DNA from: Cyanoderma ruficeps
Lineage: Eukaryota; Chordata; Aves; Passeriformes; Timaliidae
DNA length: 64,000 nucleotides
NCBI GenBank assembly: GCA_008694505.1
Contig: VZDJ01007749.1
Span: 1,594,712-1,658,711, forward strand
Direction of reading: 5' to 3'
This document shows, one piece after another, positions 23,801 through 37,114 of the stretch. Every line of letters starts with the position of its first letter. Within the stretch, counting starts at the first letter, position 1. The notes below the pieces were generated by a model. It was not told the DNA's origin and searched no databases. It saw only the letters and a program-made list of their open reading frames with translations. A program made the translations under genes and the position numbers.

Positions 23801-26790
23801 TTTCTCCTTGTTACCGAGTCTGATTCCCACAAGTACCTTATCTCCTGTGCTTGCTTTTCTTTTTAGACACATCCTATTCTGTTAAAGATGCCTGCAAATA
23901 GGCAAAAGTAACTCAGTGGTGAAGGATATTTTAAATACAGAAAGACAGCATCACTTTTTCTTTCTCATCCCCATGCGATGAAAACATGTGGGCTTGACAA
24001 AAATGTAGCTAAGACAGTTAAGACTAAGCAGATGATAATGCTCTGCATACCTTGAGTTGGTTACAGCAGTAGTGCTGATTGTAGAACCCCTGACTGATTG
24101 ACTAGCAAGGAGCTAGACTAAATAATGCATATTGCTCAGTGGTCATATGAAAGGCTGTTTCGTAAAGATGAATTTCTTACATTTTAGAAGTATTTTGTCG
24201 AGAGTTGCACTTGGAGGAGTCAGCCCAGTCTCTCTGAATGAAACCAGAAATCAGGCACTGCAGAGCAAACTCTTCTTAAGGACAAGTAGGAGAGTTGGCA
24301 CAAACTCTGAGGGCAAAGGAGCTTATGCAAAATTCACTTCTAACAAATGTAAGAAGGTAATAACTTGGAACAGCAGAAGAAGATTTAGACACGGATTGTA
24401 AAAGAAGAAAGTTGCACAGTGCACCTAATTGATAGAATTAATGGCCATGAGCTCCTGTGGCAGGCCTTTCCCAGCTCAGAAGATAACTGCTGCACAGTGT
24501 GGGCTGTGAGGTTCTATAGGTAATTCACTACTTGGAAAATGGTGGTTTCTGGCATCTGGTACAGTTTGCAGTGTGACCAGTGTGTTCTGTTGCCAAAACT
24601 CAAAACTAGTTTCCATCCTCCTGTGGGAGGAGGCAAGAGTCTCCTTTCGAGCATGAGGAATTCAAGCAGATAAAACCTATTCATTCATAGGTTTATAGGG
24701 AGAGTAAAGAGAAGTATGAATATACTGTAAGGATAATAAGGATAATAAAATAGATGCAGGCACGGCTGATTGCCCTTGAGCTGACCGCTAATGAGGCATG
24801 CTGGCACATGTGCCTTGGGTAAAAGCTGAGCCTTCTGAATTGTCACTGAAATACCTGGAATGAGTTCTGAAGGCTTGCATCACCTGGAAATCAGTCTCTC
24901 ACGGTTTTCTCTAGTAGCGGGTTTTAGTGAAGTAAATTATTTTATGGCCTTGCAATAAATGTGTTTTGATTTTATATTTATACATATGTATGCACTTTTT
25001 TTTTCATTTTTAAACACATACGAGTTTGCAAATGAGGTTTAAGTAATCTTTTTTTGGTGGTCATCTTATTTTTTTTATTATTAAATATGCAAAAGCATAC
25101 AGAGGTTCAGAAAGGTGAATATTAATGAAAGCTTTTTAAGAGCATTAAATATGTAGTAATTTTTCTCAGATACTTGTTGGCAGGGAAGGATGGCTGATAT
25201 CCAATTTCCTAATAGCTGTAGTTGTACAGTTGCATACAGCTGTAGAGTAATTAAAAGTAAAACTTAAGAGCTTTGAGAGACGAGTGCATCAATGGACTCC
25301 TCTTTTCTTTACTCTCCTGGAAAATTTAGCTCTTGACTGTGTTGTAAAGAATACATGGAATGCTGGCAAGCTGGGCTAAAGAAGTTGTGCTTGCATCAGT
25401 GTTCCTTTGTGAGTTTCCTTAGTTTCAGTTCTGGTTTTCCAGTGATGTAATTCCATTGATTTCAGAGCAGTCGTCCCTAATTTTTTTACTACTGTAAGTC
25501 ATGCCCTAAAGAAATCTTTCATGGGACAAGGAGGATTTGGCAGAAAACACTCTTTAGAATGCTGCAGAGTGGATGCAGTTGAATCAAGAGGTAATATTAT
25601 GAAAGGTAAAGGTTTTTTTTACATATGCAATAGCTATCATTTGCATTGACAGCATGTTGGGAAATAGATTCTCTTAGTTCATGTTACACTGGGGAACCAT
25701 TTTCCCTCTCTTGCTCAGTGTATTTAGAACACTGAAAATAATAAAAACTGCCTGCACCTGACCTGACTCAGACTGTAAATTATTGGTTGCTTTGAAAGAT
25801 ATTCCCACATCCAATGCATTGTTGACTTACCAGTTACCAAGGCTACAAGTGAAGAAAAGCTCTCTTTTTTCCTCTTTTTTTTTTAACATAGAGTAGAAAT
25901 TCATCAAAGCGTTGTTGAGATGATGGTTGCGAATGTGTCTGTGGGTTGGAAAATTGGAAAATGGGGTCAGATGCATTTCATGTCCTGCTTTTTCTCCAAA
26001 GATACTATTCCCTTAGTTTCTACTGCTGATGACTACTGTTAGCCACTTTCCCAGTACTTTGCTTTTCACCTTAAAAATAGATTTAATTTTTCAGACCTAT
26101 CATGTGGCTTCTGAACTGAGTTCAAGGGGGTTTTTTAATTCATATTTTATTAAACATGATGAGAAATAAAGTTGACAATAGACCCTTTTGCAACCCTTTG
26201 TACTTTTTATAGTTGACTTCAGAATAGTACGGCCACTTGTAGACCTTTCTGCAGGAATAGCAAAACATTTACAAAGGTCTTCTGAGTGCAGATACTAATG
26301 AATGATAATGAATTTCTAATACCAGATTTTTTGAACTCTGATTCTTGTTTCCCTTCAAATCCTACTCCCAGTCAGAAAACTTGCTGATTTTTCTGCCTGT
26401 AATCTGCAAGGTCCACTAGCATTAAGAACAATTTTTTTTCAATATGTCTAAACCATTGCAGAGAAATTAGATAACCTTGATTTAAAATCATTCTAGAATG
26501 AAGGTGAAATATTTTGTTCTTTCAAAGATGGGTCTGGTCTGCTGTGTTTCAGCGATTTTTTGTGTGCCATAAGGGTAAAGTAACCATTATTATGATTTAA
26601 ACCCACAGTTGAAGTAGTTCAATCTATTAGAAAACAGGAAAATAAAATACAATATCAGAATAGAGAAAACACAGAGGCTAGAATGGTATTCACTTTTCTA
26701 GTAAGCAACATAAATTGGTATCTGGCCTTCCCATCATGAGTCTTGCAACTACCAGGAATACAGAAAAGTTTGTGAAGAGAACTTCTTGGG

Positions 26791-26807
26791 AAAAAAAAAA
26801 AAAAAAA
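26791..26807. repeat. Poly-A tract
   Basis: A 17-base run of A. No retroposed gene body or SINE is recognisable immediately upstream, so it is listed as simple sequence and not as the tail of a processed pseudogene. Confidence 0.85.
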
Positions 26808-29525
26808 GTTGTTTTTTACTGGTGTAATGAACACTAGTCAGACAGTTTTGAAGTTGTGGGATGTCAAAAAGATTTGGTTGGGGGAAGGACTATTCTGAAA
26901 CTAATTACTGATATTGATTTTTAGTATTAGCATTTTCTTCAGTCGCTTTGACTACTGCAAGGAGTGTGATGCTGGGTTTGCGTGCACTTACGCTACTGCT
27001 GGTAATCCCTGAACTGATATCAGTGTACTGGGCCTATATCTGGGCTGAGAACAAGCATCTGAATTATTGCCACAAATGTTTGCTGCTCTTTTTGGTGGGA
27101 ATCTCAGCTTTTTTGGTTTTTTTCTTTCTGACACTATTCATTGTAAGATGTACAGTTTAAATTCTTCAAACAGAACTACTTTTCTCTCCTAACATGGACA
27201 GACTGATACTGAGAGAACCTGAGCAGCTCATCTTCTATCTTTTGTAATACCATCCTGTTGTGGGACCCTACTGATAACTTGTGTGTCGATGTGCATTTGA
27301 TATTTTTGTTGCTTTTCTCCTCTGGTTCTGCACTTTTGAACATTGTAATTATTTTGGTGCTTCAGCAGAGTGCTCTGCTGGGAAAGTGAGCAATAAGGAA
27401 GAAAAAAATATTCTCAACAGACTTCTAAGAGGGAGAGGGTGAATGGTTGGCTGAATGTTGCAGCTGATCGTTGTCAAAAAGTCTTTGCTAGAGTTAATGA
27501 AAAGGAAAACAGCAAAGAGAAGCAGTGGAGACTGATAACTCTCGATGTCTTTTGGTTTTCTGTGGTTTTGATTTCAGAAAAAAAAAATCTTCTGATACAC
27601 AATAAAATAGGCTCTGGACCAAAGTCTCTTTATTCTTGCAGAGAAGTAGTAAAGGGCATTTTAAAAACAGGCAGGAAAAGGGATTGTGCTGCTGTTCAAT
27701 AGTATGAATATGGAAGCAAGTAGATAAATATTTCTGTGAAAATGACATTTCTGATGTTTCAAATGTTTTGATAATTTTGTATAGGAAGAATTGCTATTCA
27801 TTTTGTGCAGCTTTTATTCTTGTAATATGAGCATGTGTCTTGTTCTATCTCTATTTTTATAAACTTACTGCAAAAATCTGTGTTGGAATTTTCTCAGATC
27901 CATTATTTAAGAACAAAATAGAGCAGAACTACTTATTTCTTGTGGTATTTACATATTTCACATATCGTAACCTGCACAGCATTTTTCTCTGTCACTTCCA
28001 GTGGTTATGCCCTAGGAATTATAATGATGATTCCTCACTGGAAATATAAAACAACTATAGTTTGTTCCAAAGATGTCCGTAGGAAGTAGATCAGAGCTGT
28101 ACCTGCAGGTGTGATCTATGGCATAATTTTGATAAAAAATAACTTAGTTTTCGGCTAGAAAAGTTTGGAGAGATTTAAATAAAGCTCCCCTGCTTACTCA
28201 GGAAGCAATGATGATTTTTTTGAATAAAAATATTAAGGAACAGACTTGGCCCTACCAAACATGTTGATTTGGAAGGTGATGAGAGAATAAAGGAAGAAAA
28301 GACCAAAAATTTTCTTTCTTTAAAGCTCTTCTCTATACAATGGGAAAACGTCCACAACCAAAAAGACCCAAACCATGACAGTGTTTATTAGGGCAGGGGT
28401 ATGGCAAGGGAATAAATTTCCAGTTGTTATATGTAAGAAATGAATTTGAAATATAGGTAAAGATAACTAAAGACTGAGAAGCCTTTCTTCTTTGAGGAAG
28501 TTTTCCATTTGGGCAGTTTCAGCCCAACTTTCAGTTTAATACATATGGGGAGTTGTTTGGAGAGATGAATTCAACACTGCAGTCAGTCACTGTTTGGATT
28601 ATTTTCATTCTCTTTTACTTCCTCTCAACCAACCTAATTTGGTTTAGGGAGTAACTTCTTGGCAAGATGGAAAAATATGAATAATTGGGTCTATTCATAC
28701 CCAGATGTAGCAAAGATGCCACAGCATTCCAGGACTGGATGAACATGATTGAATTCAAACTGTATTTCTTAGAATAATGATTAAAAATCCTGTCAAACAG
28801 CACTTTTAATGTATTTATCAAAATAAGGCTGTGAGGCCAAGATAACTCCTCATTTCCTACTGGAATTAAAACAGGTGAGACAGAACCTTCTAAAGAAGTC
28901 TGGTGGTGCCCAGTATTGTGCAGCTTCTCCAGCCCAGTGCTAAAGGTGCAGTTTCTTTTGAATTTAACTAGTTGGAGTTCAAACAGCTTTTAGACAAATT
29001 TTTAAAGAAAGAAGTTTGCTTGTAAAACAGGAGCAGCCTCCTGATGGATCCCTAATACCGATGTGAAAAATAGTGATTGTCCCAAGAACTTTTACAGCTG
29101 AGCAGTTGCATTCACAGTCTTGCTAGAGTTTAGTAAAATTAGAGCTGAACTAAATGGATTATAAGGTATAAACACCTCCACTCACACACACATACCTTAA
29201 ACTAGACAAACAAACAATAGCAAAGATGAGAACACCTTCCAGCCAAGTATTTTCAAAGAAATAACGTCACTTCCCAGGAAACTGTATTAGGAATGGTTTC
29301 CAGCTTCCTCTAATATACTTCCCAAAGGCCACGTGACTGAAGTGTTGACCAAATTCATTATCAAAACACCAGATCTTCTTGGTAGAAAAAAATAAGTGTC
29401 TTATTTGACAGCATAAGCATGTAGAATAGAGAGTAAATAAAGAACAGTTTATGTTACAGAAAATGCTGATACATATTACACGTGAACTGTGAAGATGCAA
29501 AATGACTGATTCTGGAAATGCAGAA

Positions 29526-29567
29526 GGAAAATTAAACCTAATATGTGGAAAATTAAACCTAATATGT
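29526..29567. repeat. Perfect 21-bp tandem duplication
   Basis: GGAAAATTAAACCTAATATGT occurs at 29526-29546 and again without change at 29547-29567. Identity of the two units suggests a recent event. Confidence 0.9.
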
Positions 29568-29903
29568 GTAAAATCAAGACTAGAGTTCATTTCAGAGAGA
29601 GGCTGATAGAGAATTACTAGACAAGACAAAGCCTTCCTGGAGTACAGCAGTTAAATTTCAGTATTTGGAAATCTGAACATGAAATCGTAATATCCAGTCT
29701 AACAAAGAAATTTCAGGCTTTGATACTTGGGAATCAAGCTGTCTCTTGTTGTTTGTTTTCTGGAAGGCCTTGGATTGTTGTAGATGTGTTTTCTACCTTT
29801 TTTTTTCTCATGCTGTCCCTTAGACCACATTTTGGTTTTTGTCTTGGATTGGCCTGAAATATTTATGCAAATATTCCAAAATACTACTAACTATGTTTTA
29901 TCA

Positions 29904-30338
29904 TGATGTCTTAAGATTTTAGCTTTTATATTTTTTGAATCATATACTGCATTAGTGCCTAACTCTAAACTCCATATAAAATGTAGTTAACTGTCTTCAC
30001 ATTCTGGTCAGGCAAAACAATCCCTCTGAGCCTGTGATCCAAGAACACACCATAGCCTCGGGCCCCAAAAAGTGTAAACAAGTGAATTGGGGGGGAGCAA
30101 ACTGGGGAAATATGACTTCATTAACTGAAGGATAATCAGGCATTAGCCTGATGTGTAAATCGACCACACTTAAATGTGTCTGAAAGACTCATGACCATTG
30201 TCCATGTTGGGTGAAGCTCCTTGGGGAGGCTTTGTCTGCCCTTAATGTACCTGAAGAGCTTTTATTAAATATATATCCTCTTTTATCCTTTAAACTTTGT
30301 CTGGTCTCTGTTTCTAGGTAAGCTTGAATTAGGCATCA
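29904..30338 (+). mobile_element. Solo LTR, TGATG...CATCA family, copy 2
   Basis: About 435 bp homologous to the LTR at 6506-6925 in the same orientation, with the same TGATG start and GGCATCA end. Shared blocks include CTTAAGATTTTAGCTTT, ATACTGCATTAGT, GCCTGTGATCCAAG, ATATGACTTCATTA and CATTGTCCAT. A polyadenylation signal ATTAAA (30264-30269) lies about 70 bp from the end, equivalent in position to AATAAA in copy 1. Many substitutions and small indels separate the two copies, so both are old and inserted independently; nothing between them looks retroviral, which argues against them being the two ends of one provirus. No exact target-site duplication was found. Confidence 0.8.
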
Positions 30339-32998
30339 ATTGCAGTGACAATAGCTTTTCAAAAAGTGGGGATTTAAAGGCTGAAATGCACTTTCAAGCA
30401 CATATATCTTGCATCTGTTTACAGCAGATAACTGCATCAGAACTCTTATTTTGCACATATTTAGAAACTGCTAAATGTTTCTGTATTGTGTGTCCATGCA
30501 TAGGTGTGACCATCACTGTACCTTGATACATAATGCTTCATTTAGGGGATGCTACTCTGGTTTTAAAATTAGGGGATGCTGCTCAAATTTTAAAATTGCT
30601 TCAATGCTCATTTACTGGCAGTGTAAGTGATTATCGACTGTGTTGAATTAACTATGTTTCATTTGAATAAAATTTGTTTGAAACAACATAAAACAGATTT
30701 TCATACTAAAAAACCCTGAATAAATAGAGAATTACCATCAGGGAAATCAGGAACTAGAACAGTTCTTAAAAAAATAACCATAGGGGCAAGTTTTACCCCA
30801 AAAATAGTTGTTTTCTGAAAATGATCTTTCAGTCTAATTTTCAGTGAACAATCTTTCTTAGAATTAACTTTTCTGGGTATTTCTGTGCTTTTTTTTCTTA
30901 AAACACTTTCTTATGTTTTGTATAGTCGTGGAGGTATATTCTTCTGGTAAACATACAGAATTATGATGTTTGTAAAACTTATCTATTATCTTAAAATCAT
31001 GTCAGAAACAGACATAATGTGCTTATGGGAGATTGTGCATGCAAAGTTTGGCACTGTGGGTATAACTATAGATGCAAATGAGTGTATATATATATTGCTG
31101 AAATGCAGCTGGGAAGAAGCTTCCTTCTTTTGAGTTTGGGCTTCAGATGCATGATTTGGACACTAAAGCTTCCATGGGAGGAATGGGTTTCTATTTCATT
31201 ACTATTTTGAAGTTCCTTTCTTTTCTTTTCCTTTTTTAAAGACTATAATTTTGGGGTTTTTTTTATTTTCACTTTTAAACTACTCCTGTGTCTGATGTTG
31301 CTACCATGAAGAATTATTAGTAGAAAGGAAGAATATATAAATAAGATATCTATTTATCAGAGAGCACAATGTGTTCTGTGTCAGAAAACCTCATTCTTAA
31401 ATTCTTCATGTATTATATGTTCTGAAATGAGAAGTCCTTATGATAATCAGGTGCAAGTGTGAGTGTGTTTCAGGAATTTGGATAATTATCTCTTTTAGAG
31501 TTTCACAATGAAGATTTTTAAATGGAAAAAGTAAAAGTCTCTTTGGTGAAATTAAACCTCTATTTGCTGGGCTGGTAGATCTGAAACTGCCCCTGAGTGT
31601 GTCTCAATAAGTTGCTCTTGTCAGAGAAGTCAATTTTACTCCCCACCACTGTTCCAACAATCTTCCTATGCATCTGCTTCTAGTGAGTATTTTTGACAGA
31701 TGGGGAGAGAAATGCCATTTTCTCCTGCATAATGTGATGTGCAATATTGCACACAGACCTTTAAATTGTCTGTAAAGATTTATCTCTGATCACTGCAGTA
31801 AAATATCACCTTATTTACAATTAAATGAAAAACTCTATTTGTCAGGCTCTTCCAGACAAGTATTTTAAATGTCAAAAATCAGTTGTTTGCTTCAGATTCA
31901 AGAGTTTCTTGATTTAGTATCTCAGTGTTTGCAGGAGGCACAGAGGACACAGATGATAATGTGAAAAAATGAAACAATGTTCAAGTCCTGGAAGGCGCTG
32001 AGAACCTCCCCAGAAAGCCATAAGAATGGATGACACTTAGAGGCAAACTTTAAAATAGAATGAAATCTAAAATAAATTTAAAACTTCTAAAACAAAACAA
32101 TAAAAACCTTTCAAAGCCAATATTTCATGACACTTTGGAAGTCATTCTCTTGTTCTCTGTTAAGTTACATGAGGTAATTAGCAGGACCTTATGTATTCCA
32201 GCATGTAATGGCTTATAATATCCTAAGTAGTCATGAACTGAGGAAATAAGTGAGAAATCCTGCTTAAATAGTGGTTTTCTGAGCTATTGGGTGACAAACC
32301 TAAATTGTGTTCTTTGTTCCCCAACACAAACATCAAATTCACCATTGTTGTTGCAAGTGTGCAATTCCCACCCCCAGAAAGGCAGGACTTGAGCTTTTGG
32401 GCCTTGCTTTCAATATTTTTATTGGTTTGAAAATGAGGAAAAATTATTTTTCAATTGAATTTGAATGAACTGTTGAGGGAACTGGTACAAATTACAAGAC
32501 AAATAAGAAAGATTTCTGAAATTATCTGCTCAGACATAAACTAAGAATATATTTTCATAACATTTCTATCTTGAGAATAGGTTTTCCCATCTGTGGATTT
32601 TTTAGCTTTTATAATGGTTCTCTGTTTAGCTTGAAACATACAGTACAGTAGCTCTTCAATCTGCTTGTATTCATTAATGCTTTGTTACCTGATAAGGATT
32701 CCAGCAAAGAGCTGGCAGTAGACTTGAGTATGTGAAAGTAAATAATGTAATTAGCTTTAAAAGAGCATAATAAGAGCATTATTGATTAGGCATTATTGAG
32801 GTGATAGCAGTCAACAGATGAAAATTAGATACCTGGAAAAAAATGTCCACTTTTAAAGGAGCTTGCACATGGTTTTGCTTAGTTCACACTGCTGTACACC
32901 TGCCTCTTCTACTTGGGAGTAGTCAGCCAAGTCTCTCCTGAGGGCAGGGGTGCCAATGCAAAGAACTCCAGTGTGTTGTCTAAGTAAAAGTGTGTGAC
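30339..32998. other. Unannotated non-coding stretch
   Basis: No gene or recognised element. A 27-bp tandem duplication lies at 30543-30596. The remainder is AT-rich single-copy-looking sequence. Confidence 0.6.
30543..30596. repeat. 27-bp tandem duplication
   Basis: Two adjacent units starting TAGGGGATGCT and ending TTTTAAAAT (30543-30569, 30570-30596), differing at four positions. Older than the perfect duplication at 29.5 kb if mutation rates are equal. Confidence 0.85.
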
Positions 32999-33073
32999 TA
33001 TATATATATATCTGTGTGTGCATGTATACATATGTATGTATGTGTATATATATGTGAATATATATGTAATATA
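32999..33073. repeat. TA/TG compound microsatellite
   Basis: About 75 bp of alternating purine-pyrimidine sequence: a TA run, a TG run, ATGTATGT units and a second TA run. Likely length-polymorphic. Confidence 0.92.
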
Positions 33074-36000
33074 CTTTTTTATAATAACTTGTTAAATGAA
33101 GGTGCAGGGGTCTGTTGACTGTCTCTGAGCTTGCAGAGTATGTAGCAACAAAATGGGGAAAAGGACATTTGGGAGAAAGCCGTGACATTCCTTGCCACTT
33201 GGTCACTCTGCCTGCCCATTCCTACTTCTCTGTATACGAAACATTTTGTCAAGCCCCTGCACAAATGTGGGGTTCAAATGGTCTGTGTGTCAAGGTGGTT
33301 TGTAAGTGCAACACAACCTTTGTTTTGACTACTTTTGTCAAAATAAATGATTGCCAGAATGCTAGGAAATATATAGGTAACTGGGGAGTCATGTCTGTAT
33401 GCCAAGTTTTCTTGAAAAGCAGATTTGGGAATTGTTCACCCTTGTGTAAATAAATCCTATACTGAAATTGTTCAGACCTTGACATACGTGAAGTTCAGCA
33501 GTTTTGATTTTTGGGATATGTAAGGGACATAATTAGCTACTTGGAATGATAACACTAAAAAGTCTGGCAAGTTTCTAGTGGTTGTTTATGGTTCAAAACA
33601 CATACCCCCCCTCTCCCAACACAGAGAAAATATCCCATCTAATTGTCTGTACCTTAAACCTAACCACCCCACCAGTAGCTGAAGTCCTGAGCTTGCTGGT
33701 TATGCTCCATGTGCCATGTGGCTGTTAGCAGGAGTATTTAGGCAATAAGTGCTTGGCTGGACCTGAGCCAGAATGTGCTTAGCCCTTTGTAGAATGGGAT
33801 TCTAAATTGCTACTGTATGACTAGTGTTTGTGGGCAGAATTGAGAGTTCACTTAGCCGTGTGTGTCTCTCTCAGGGAGCTGAGAAGCAGAGAATGAAAAT
33901 GATAAAAGACAAAGTAGGGTAAGAAATTCACCCAGACATTACCACTGCTGCGGTTTACCAGTTCTCCCATGAAATGTTCAGGGAGGCATAATGGATCTGA
34001 TGCCAAGCATGATATGATTTTTATTGCAGGCCTGATGAAATCCTTTCATGTCTTATTATGTTACCTGAAGTCTACCATTTGTGTGGTTATTCAGAGATGT
34101 TCAAGATAATATGAATGAGGATATGAACTCTTGTAGAAAATCAGAATATTACCAGCCAATGCGTGTGCCAAGCTGAGAGAGGATGTGTCGAGTGAAGCTC
34201 TGAGCTAGAGTTTCCATGGATTTGCAATTATGGCTTGTTTTATAATAAAATCTTTAATATTTAGAAGTTATAGGAAAATGGTCTGCAGTAATATATATAA
34301 CTAGTTAACTAACATCAAGAGTTCATGAAAATAATGGAATAAAATTAAACCTAAAGACTAGAATCTAAAAATTTAGCTAGGAACAATATTTTATTATGTC
34401 TGACTGAGAAGCTGAGGTCAAAATCTGCAAAAATAAATAATGACAAGTCCATTTTCTTTCCTTAATAATTTTTTTAACTTTATTTCATATGCACAGTAAG
34501 CTGCAGATAGCTTTGCAAAAATGATAAGCAAGCCAAGCGTACAAAGTACATGAAATATTTTATTTCTTTAGAAAAGTAAAACTGCAGCATCATGCCAGGA
34601 CATGGGTTCAGTTGTAAAATTGTATTTTAAAAATGCTATTCTTCTGAGAAACAAAATATTCATAACTGTCCAGCTTGTATAAACAAGTATTAAATCCTAC
34701 ATAATTTTTGAAACTTACTACTGATTTTGTGTACAGGTAAAGCGAGGATAATAATGTCATGTTGCTGCTGGAAAGGTTTTTATCTAGTACCTTTTTCTTT
34801 CGCTGATTGAAAGGCAGGCCATCTGCCACAAAGTATTCTGCATTTGTCTTTAGCGTGCCACCTGCAACTTCAAGTGAGACTTGTAAGTGAGATTCCGTCT
34901 GTCCCGTCTTCTCACATGCTGGATTTCTTTAAAATGAAATAGGTTTGGTTTTTTCACGATGCTAACTGACTTTTGCAGAGGAATCTTTAGTTGCTCAAAA
35001 TGGTTGCAATTCCATATTGGCAAATTATATTCAGCATGGGTTATGGACTTTTTTTATCAGAAAAGGTGTCTTGATCAGCTATGCTGAAGATACAGTGATG
35101 AAAAGAGATATTAAATAGGTGTCTCAAAATTAAAAAAAATCCCCACTAGTGCTGGGTTTTACACTCATGGCTGTGATTTAACTGAAGATATATAGATTGA
35201 AAGTATATTTGTGTAGGCAGGGAGATTAGTTTTCGATTGAAGTGTATCCTTATTTTGGTGCTTGAAATGTAAGTGTAGCTCCCACTTCTAAACCCCATGT
35301 TCTAATCTGGTCATTTTGGATATGAGAAATAAGGGTGTGTACCACACTGTGCCATGTCCCCTTTGCTGATTTGACCTTTACCCAGCCTACATCCCCCAAA
35401 GGTAGTTATTTAGTGTGCTGTCAGTGAACAGTGGATATAGGTTAAAGGTAACCTCTGAAAAAGGGGGTTGAACTGCTCTTGCAAATCCACTGCCTTTTTT
35501 TTTTTTTGGAGTGGTATGGTTGTGGGGTGGAGCTGAGTGTGGTAACTAGCAGGTTGTTCACTACTTACTTACTATGGTATTCTGAAATCATATGCTTGAA
35601 AGGGAGCTTTATCAAAGGAAAGCATGAGAAATGCCAGGAGAGTTTGCAGAAAGGAAATCTTGATTGTTTTTAAGCTGATGGAAATGGAGTGGTGGATTTT
35701 AGAAACCTGCCTCCCTTATTTCCATGGTTTTTTTTTCAAATTTGTTGAATTGACAGTGCAGCTCTGGCAATATCCTAGAATATTAACAATGGCAGGTACA
35801 CCAAAATTTCATAGTGGAAAAGCTCGATACTGATGTAAGTGTGAGAGAGTTTTCGAGAACATTGTGTGGAGAGGGAATTACTGCAGAGAGTGAAGCAGGC
35901 ACTGTGACACGGGAACAAACTGTTGGTAATGAGTGGGAGTTTAAGTAAAACACTGAGTGGCTAGATCATAAAGGATAAATCTCACTCTCTTTTCTTATCT

Positions 36001-37049
36001 CTGTTTTTACTTACAAATGTAATGAGGTTGCTTGCAAAATTAACTTTCTGTGGAGGCTTCATAAAATAAACCAGAACAAAGTATTATTAGATGGGTGAAT
36101 TTTGTTCAGTGTGTTAGATTGAATTAGAGTGTATCTTTTTGCGGTCTGATTAGTATTTTAAACATGCCTGGGAATTAAGAAGAAACAAAGAAGTAGTTAT
36201 AACATTTAAAAAGGCTCTAAAGCAGCTTTTTAGAGAGTGCTTTGACCTTGAAAAAGATAAAATGAGAACAAGTGTAAAATAGAAAGAAAATCATCTGCTA
36301 TTAGAACAAAATACTATAGTGCAGTACTGTTCACAAAGTAAGAAAACAAAAGAATAAAGAAAAGGGTAGATGAAAGGTCAATATTCATAGTAGTCAGACA
36401 CTTAGATCTATCAGCAAGAAATCATAGTCTAATTATTCTCGACATAGTTAAGTTTTATTTTGAATCTAAGCTACCATAAAAATTAAGGGTTTTAAGGACC
36501 TGGAACAACTGACATTTGGAATCTTTTTATTAAATATTTCTAAATGTTTCTGAAGTTAATGTTTTAGATATTCAAATTTAGCATCTTGTTTTAAATGTAC
36601 TACATCACAGAAATACATTTCAGTGACATTACTGCAAAGAATGCAAAATTGCAAAATGAGGAACATCTCCATTACTGCCCTAAACAAAAAGGAAATTGTC
36701 ACAGCCTGAAATTTGTTGTTACGAAGCAGATCTCTCCTATGTTTCTCTCTTGAGCAGCTAGAATGTATGTAAGAGTGCATATATTGATTTCATATACTTT
36801 CAAATGGGGAGAGTCCCTCAGGCTACAGTATTGATTGAAGTGAACATAATGCTGACTGTCAACATGAAATGAATATGTTTACATATATATAGTTTACATT
36901 TGCTATTTGAAACTTTGTTTCAAAGAACAAAAAAAAAAAGTTATGGTTTATGAATGACCATTGCCCTTAATAAGCTTGGCTTAATTGGGAAATAAGTGCT
37001 TGGAAGGAGCATTCAGTGTAAATCCAATGACAAAGACAACATTTAATCT

Positions 37050-37114
37050 TTTTGTTTGTTTTATTTGTTTTTGTTTTGGGGTTTGTTTGTTTGTGATTTG
37101 CTTGTTTGGTTGGG
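37050..37114. repeat. T/G-rich low-complexity tract
   Basis: Irregular TTTG and GTTT repeats over about 65 bp. No mobile-element boundary is associated with it. Confidence 0.8.

Larger units (their letters stand above)
20030..29903. other. Unannotated non-coding stretch
   Basis: Nearly 10 kb without a recognised gene or large repeat. It contains a hairpin at 20860-20891, a poly-A tract at 26791-26807 and a 21-bp tandem duplication at 29526-29567. A 70-codon frame at 26948-27160 is very hydrophobic and begins just after a pyrimidine-rich stretch ending TTCTTCAG, but it is not recognised and such frames are expected in T-rich DNA. No tRNA, microRNA-length hairpin or ORF with a known domain was seen. 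Confidence 0.6.

Noticed and set aside
26791..26807. Poly-A run as the tail of a processed pseudogene
   Set aside because: No recognisable coding remnant lies upstream, and no flanking target-site duplication was seen.
26948..27160. Hydrophobic 70-codon frame preceded by a pyrimidine tract and CAG, as a membrane-protein exon
   Set aside because: Hydrophobic translations are the default in T-rich DNA. The frame has no recognisable family resemblance, and the acceptor-like sequence is weak evidence on its own.
6506..30338. The two related LTRs as the ends of one 24-kb provirus
   Set aside because: The spacing is far too large, the intervening DNA contains unrelated repeats (CR1 copies, other LTRs) and no retroviral coding remnants, and the copies are strongly diverged.
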